Source of the DNA: Xanthocytophaga agilis
GTDB lineage: Bacteria > Bacteroidota > Bacteroidia > Cytophagales > 172606-1
Direction: 5' to 3'
Length of the DNA stretch: 64,000 nucleotides
NCBI RefSeq assembly: GCF_030068605.1
Contig: NZ_JASJOU010000001.1
Coordinates: 620,001-684,000, forward strand
Positions 63,228-64,000 of the stretch are shown one piece after another (position 1 is the first letter of the stretch; the number at the start of each line of letters is the position of its first letter). The notes under the pieces were generated by a model, which did no database searches, was not told the DNA's origin, and worked only from the letters and a program-made list of their open reading frames with translations. The translations under genes and the position numbers were made by a program.

Positions 63228-64000
63228 TTATTCAGATCGTAATGCTTTTACTGGGTTTTGCAACGCAGCTTTTATTGATTGGAAACTGATTGTTAGAATG
63301 GCAATGGAAAACGCAATAATTCCTGCCAATGCAAAAATCCACCAGGATACCTGGATACGATAGGCAAAATTTTGTAGCCAATCATTGGCTACATACCAGA
63401 TAATAGGTGTAGTAATAACAAATGCTATTAGTAGCAGTCTGACAAAGTCCTTTGATAGCAGAGCCAGGATTTGTTGAATGGATGCTCCTAATACTTTTCG
63501 GATGCCTATTTCTTTGGTGCGTTGTTCTGAAGTAAATGTTGCTAGTCCAAATAAGCCCAGACAGGCTATGAAAATAGCCAGAAAAGATGCCAGGGTGAAT
63601 AACTGTGTGTATTGCTGTTCAGTCTGGTATTGTTTGTTATAATTTTCATCCACAAAGAAGTATTCAAATGGATTACCACTGAAGTTATCCTTATAGATTT
63701 TTTCCAGTTCTGCTACTTTAGACTGAATTTGAGGCGTTGTAAGACGAACTACAAAATATTTTCCGTTGTGTCGGGGATAGAAGATAACCGGATCGATCGG
63801 GGCTTGTAACGATTTGTGGTGATAGTCTTTGATCAGGCCAATAATTTCGTATTGTTTGTTTTCTCCCCATTTTATTTTCTTGCCTACTGCCTCTGTTGCA
63901 GATAAAAATCCCAATTCAAGGGCTGCTTTCTCATTAACTATAATTTTATCTACATCATCCCATTTCTTTTCACACTGTTCTGCAGTGAAATTTTCGCCTT
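63228..64000 (-). CDS. FtsX-like/MacB-type ABC transporter permease (E), C-terminal part
   Basis: The frame is open to the window edge, so at least 257 residues of the C-terminus are seen. An apparent TTG start at 63914 is internal: upstream codons continue a conserved stretch ending KIIVNEKAALELG. The part contains the last third of a MacB-like periplasmic domain, the FtsX core with TKEIGIRKVLGAS, and NPVKALRSE at the end. It is the first permease of the array within the window and continues to its right. Confidence 0.93.
   Translation of the reverse strand, partial: GENFTAEQCEKKWDDVDKIIVNEKAALELGFLSATEAVGKKIKWGENKQYEIIGLIKDYHHKSLQAPIDPVIFYPRHNGKYFVVRLTTPQIQSKVAELEKIYKDNFSGNPFEYFFVDENYNKQYQTEQQYTQLFTLASFLAIFIACLGLFGLATFTSEQRTKEIGIRKVLGASIQQILALLSKDFVRLLLIAFVITTPIIWYVANDWLQNFAYRIQVSWWIFALAGIIAFSIAILTISFQSIKAALQNPVKALRSE

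Noticed and set aside
63228-63914. A complete short gene starting at the TTG at 63914
   Set aside because: The frame is open to the window edge and the upstream codons continue the conserved permease sequence; it is a partial long permease.

Overview
The window looks like chromosomal DNA of a Bacteroidota bacterium, most likely of the Cytophagales type. The evidence is AT-rich DNA, start codons mostly without Shine-Dalgarno sequences, several TAnnTTTG (-7) promoter motifs of the Bacteroidota type, T9SS type A sorting domains, a PorV homologue, a CarboxypepD_reg/TonB-type outer-membrane barrel, DUF3667 and DUF2306 membrane proteins, and tandem FtsX-like permeases. I see no prophage, insertion sequence, integrase or CRISPR array. 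It reads as a core/accessory mosaic with many single-gene or two-gene units separated by strong hairpin terminators.

Layout. 1-2341: end of a GH51 arabinofuranosidase followed by a GH43 enzyme (arabinan/arabinoxylan breakdown). 2449-11872: mixed small genes: TPR protein, lipoproteins, a class C beta-lactamase-like serine hydrolase, a membrane protein that resembles a site-2 protease without its metal-binding motif, a DJ-1/AraC regulator divergent from a two-gene SRPBCC/SnoaL unit, a HEAT-repeat protein, an array of 14-bp palindromes, and an Imm-NTF2-like lipoprotein. 12292-17091: a T9SS-secreted GxGYxYP putative glycosidase, an FAD oxidase and a small superinfection-immunity/SHOCT protein; then tRNA-His. 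17416-18895: an ECF41-type sigma factor with its carboxymuconolactone decarboxylase-like partner and a promoter that looks autoregulated. 18956-23315: DUF3667, DUF2306 and a tandem pair of related lipoproteins. 23388-30473: outer-membrane barrel, GH13 amylase lipoprotein and a 7TM sensor kinase immediately upstream of it. 30646-45345: MuiA-like protein, acyl-CoA carboxylase beta subunit, Ppx/GppA phosphatase, a MarR/GbsR-headed cluster (4-TM protein, DCC/DUF393, DUF2071), SH3 lipoprotein, FAD reductase, M20 amidohydrolase, PAS kinase and ffh. 45557-51979: a surface-structure cluster (porV, a minimal T9SS cargo, a collagen-repeat protein with a C-terminal S74 chaperone domain), flanked on both sides by short secreted beta-rich proteins. 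52063-52701: remains of a divergent MFS transporter/AraC regulator pair joined by a deletion. 52703-64000: five FtsX/MacB-like permeases in tandem with a rhodanese gene inserted among them.

How the genes work together. The clearest functional units are the polysaccharide genes (GH51, GH43, GH13, GxGYxYP), the T9SS surface cluster in which PorV is encoded directly upstream of probable surface proteins, the ECF41 stress-regulation pair, and the permease array, whose ATPase partner is not visible in the window. The observations I find most worth following up are the ECF41 promoter match, the palindrome array at 11221-11421, the porV-collagen-S74 cluster, the MFS/AraC deletion scar, and the metal-site-less M50-like protein.
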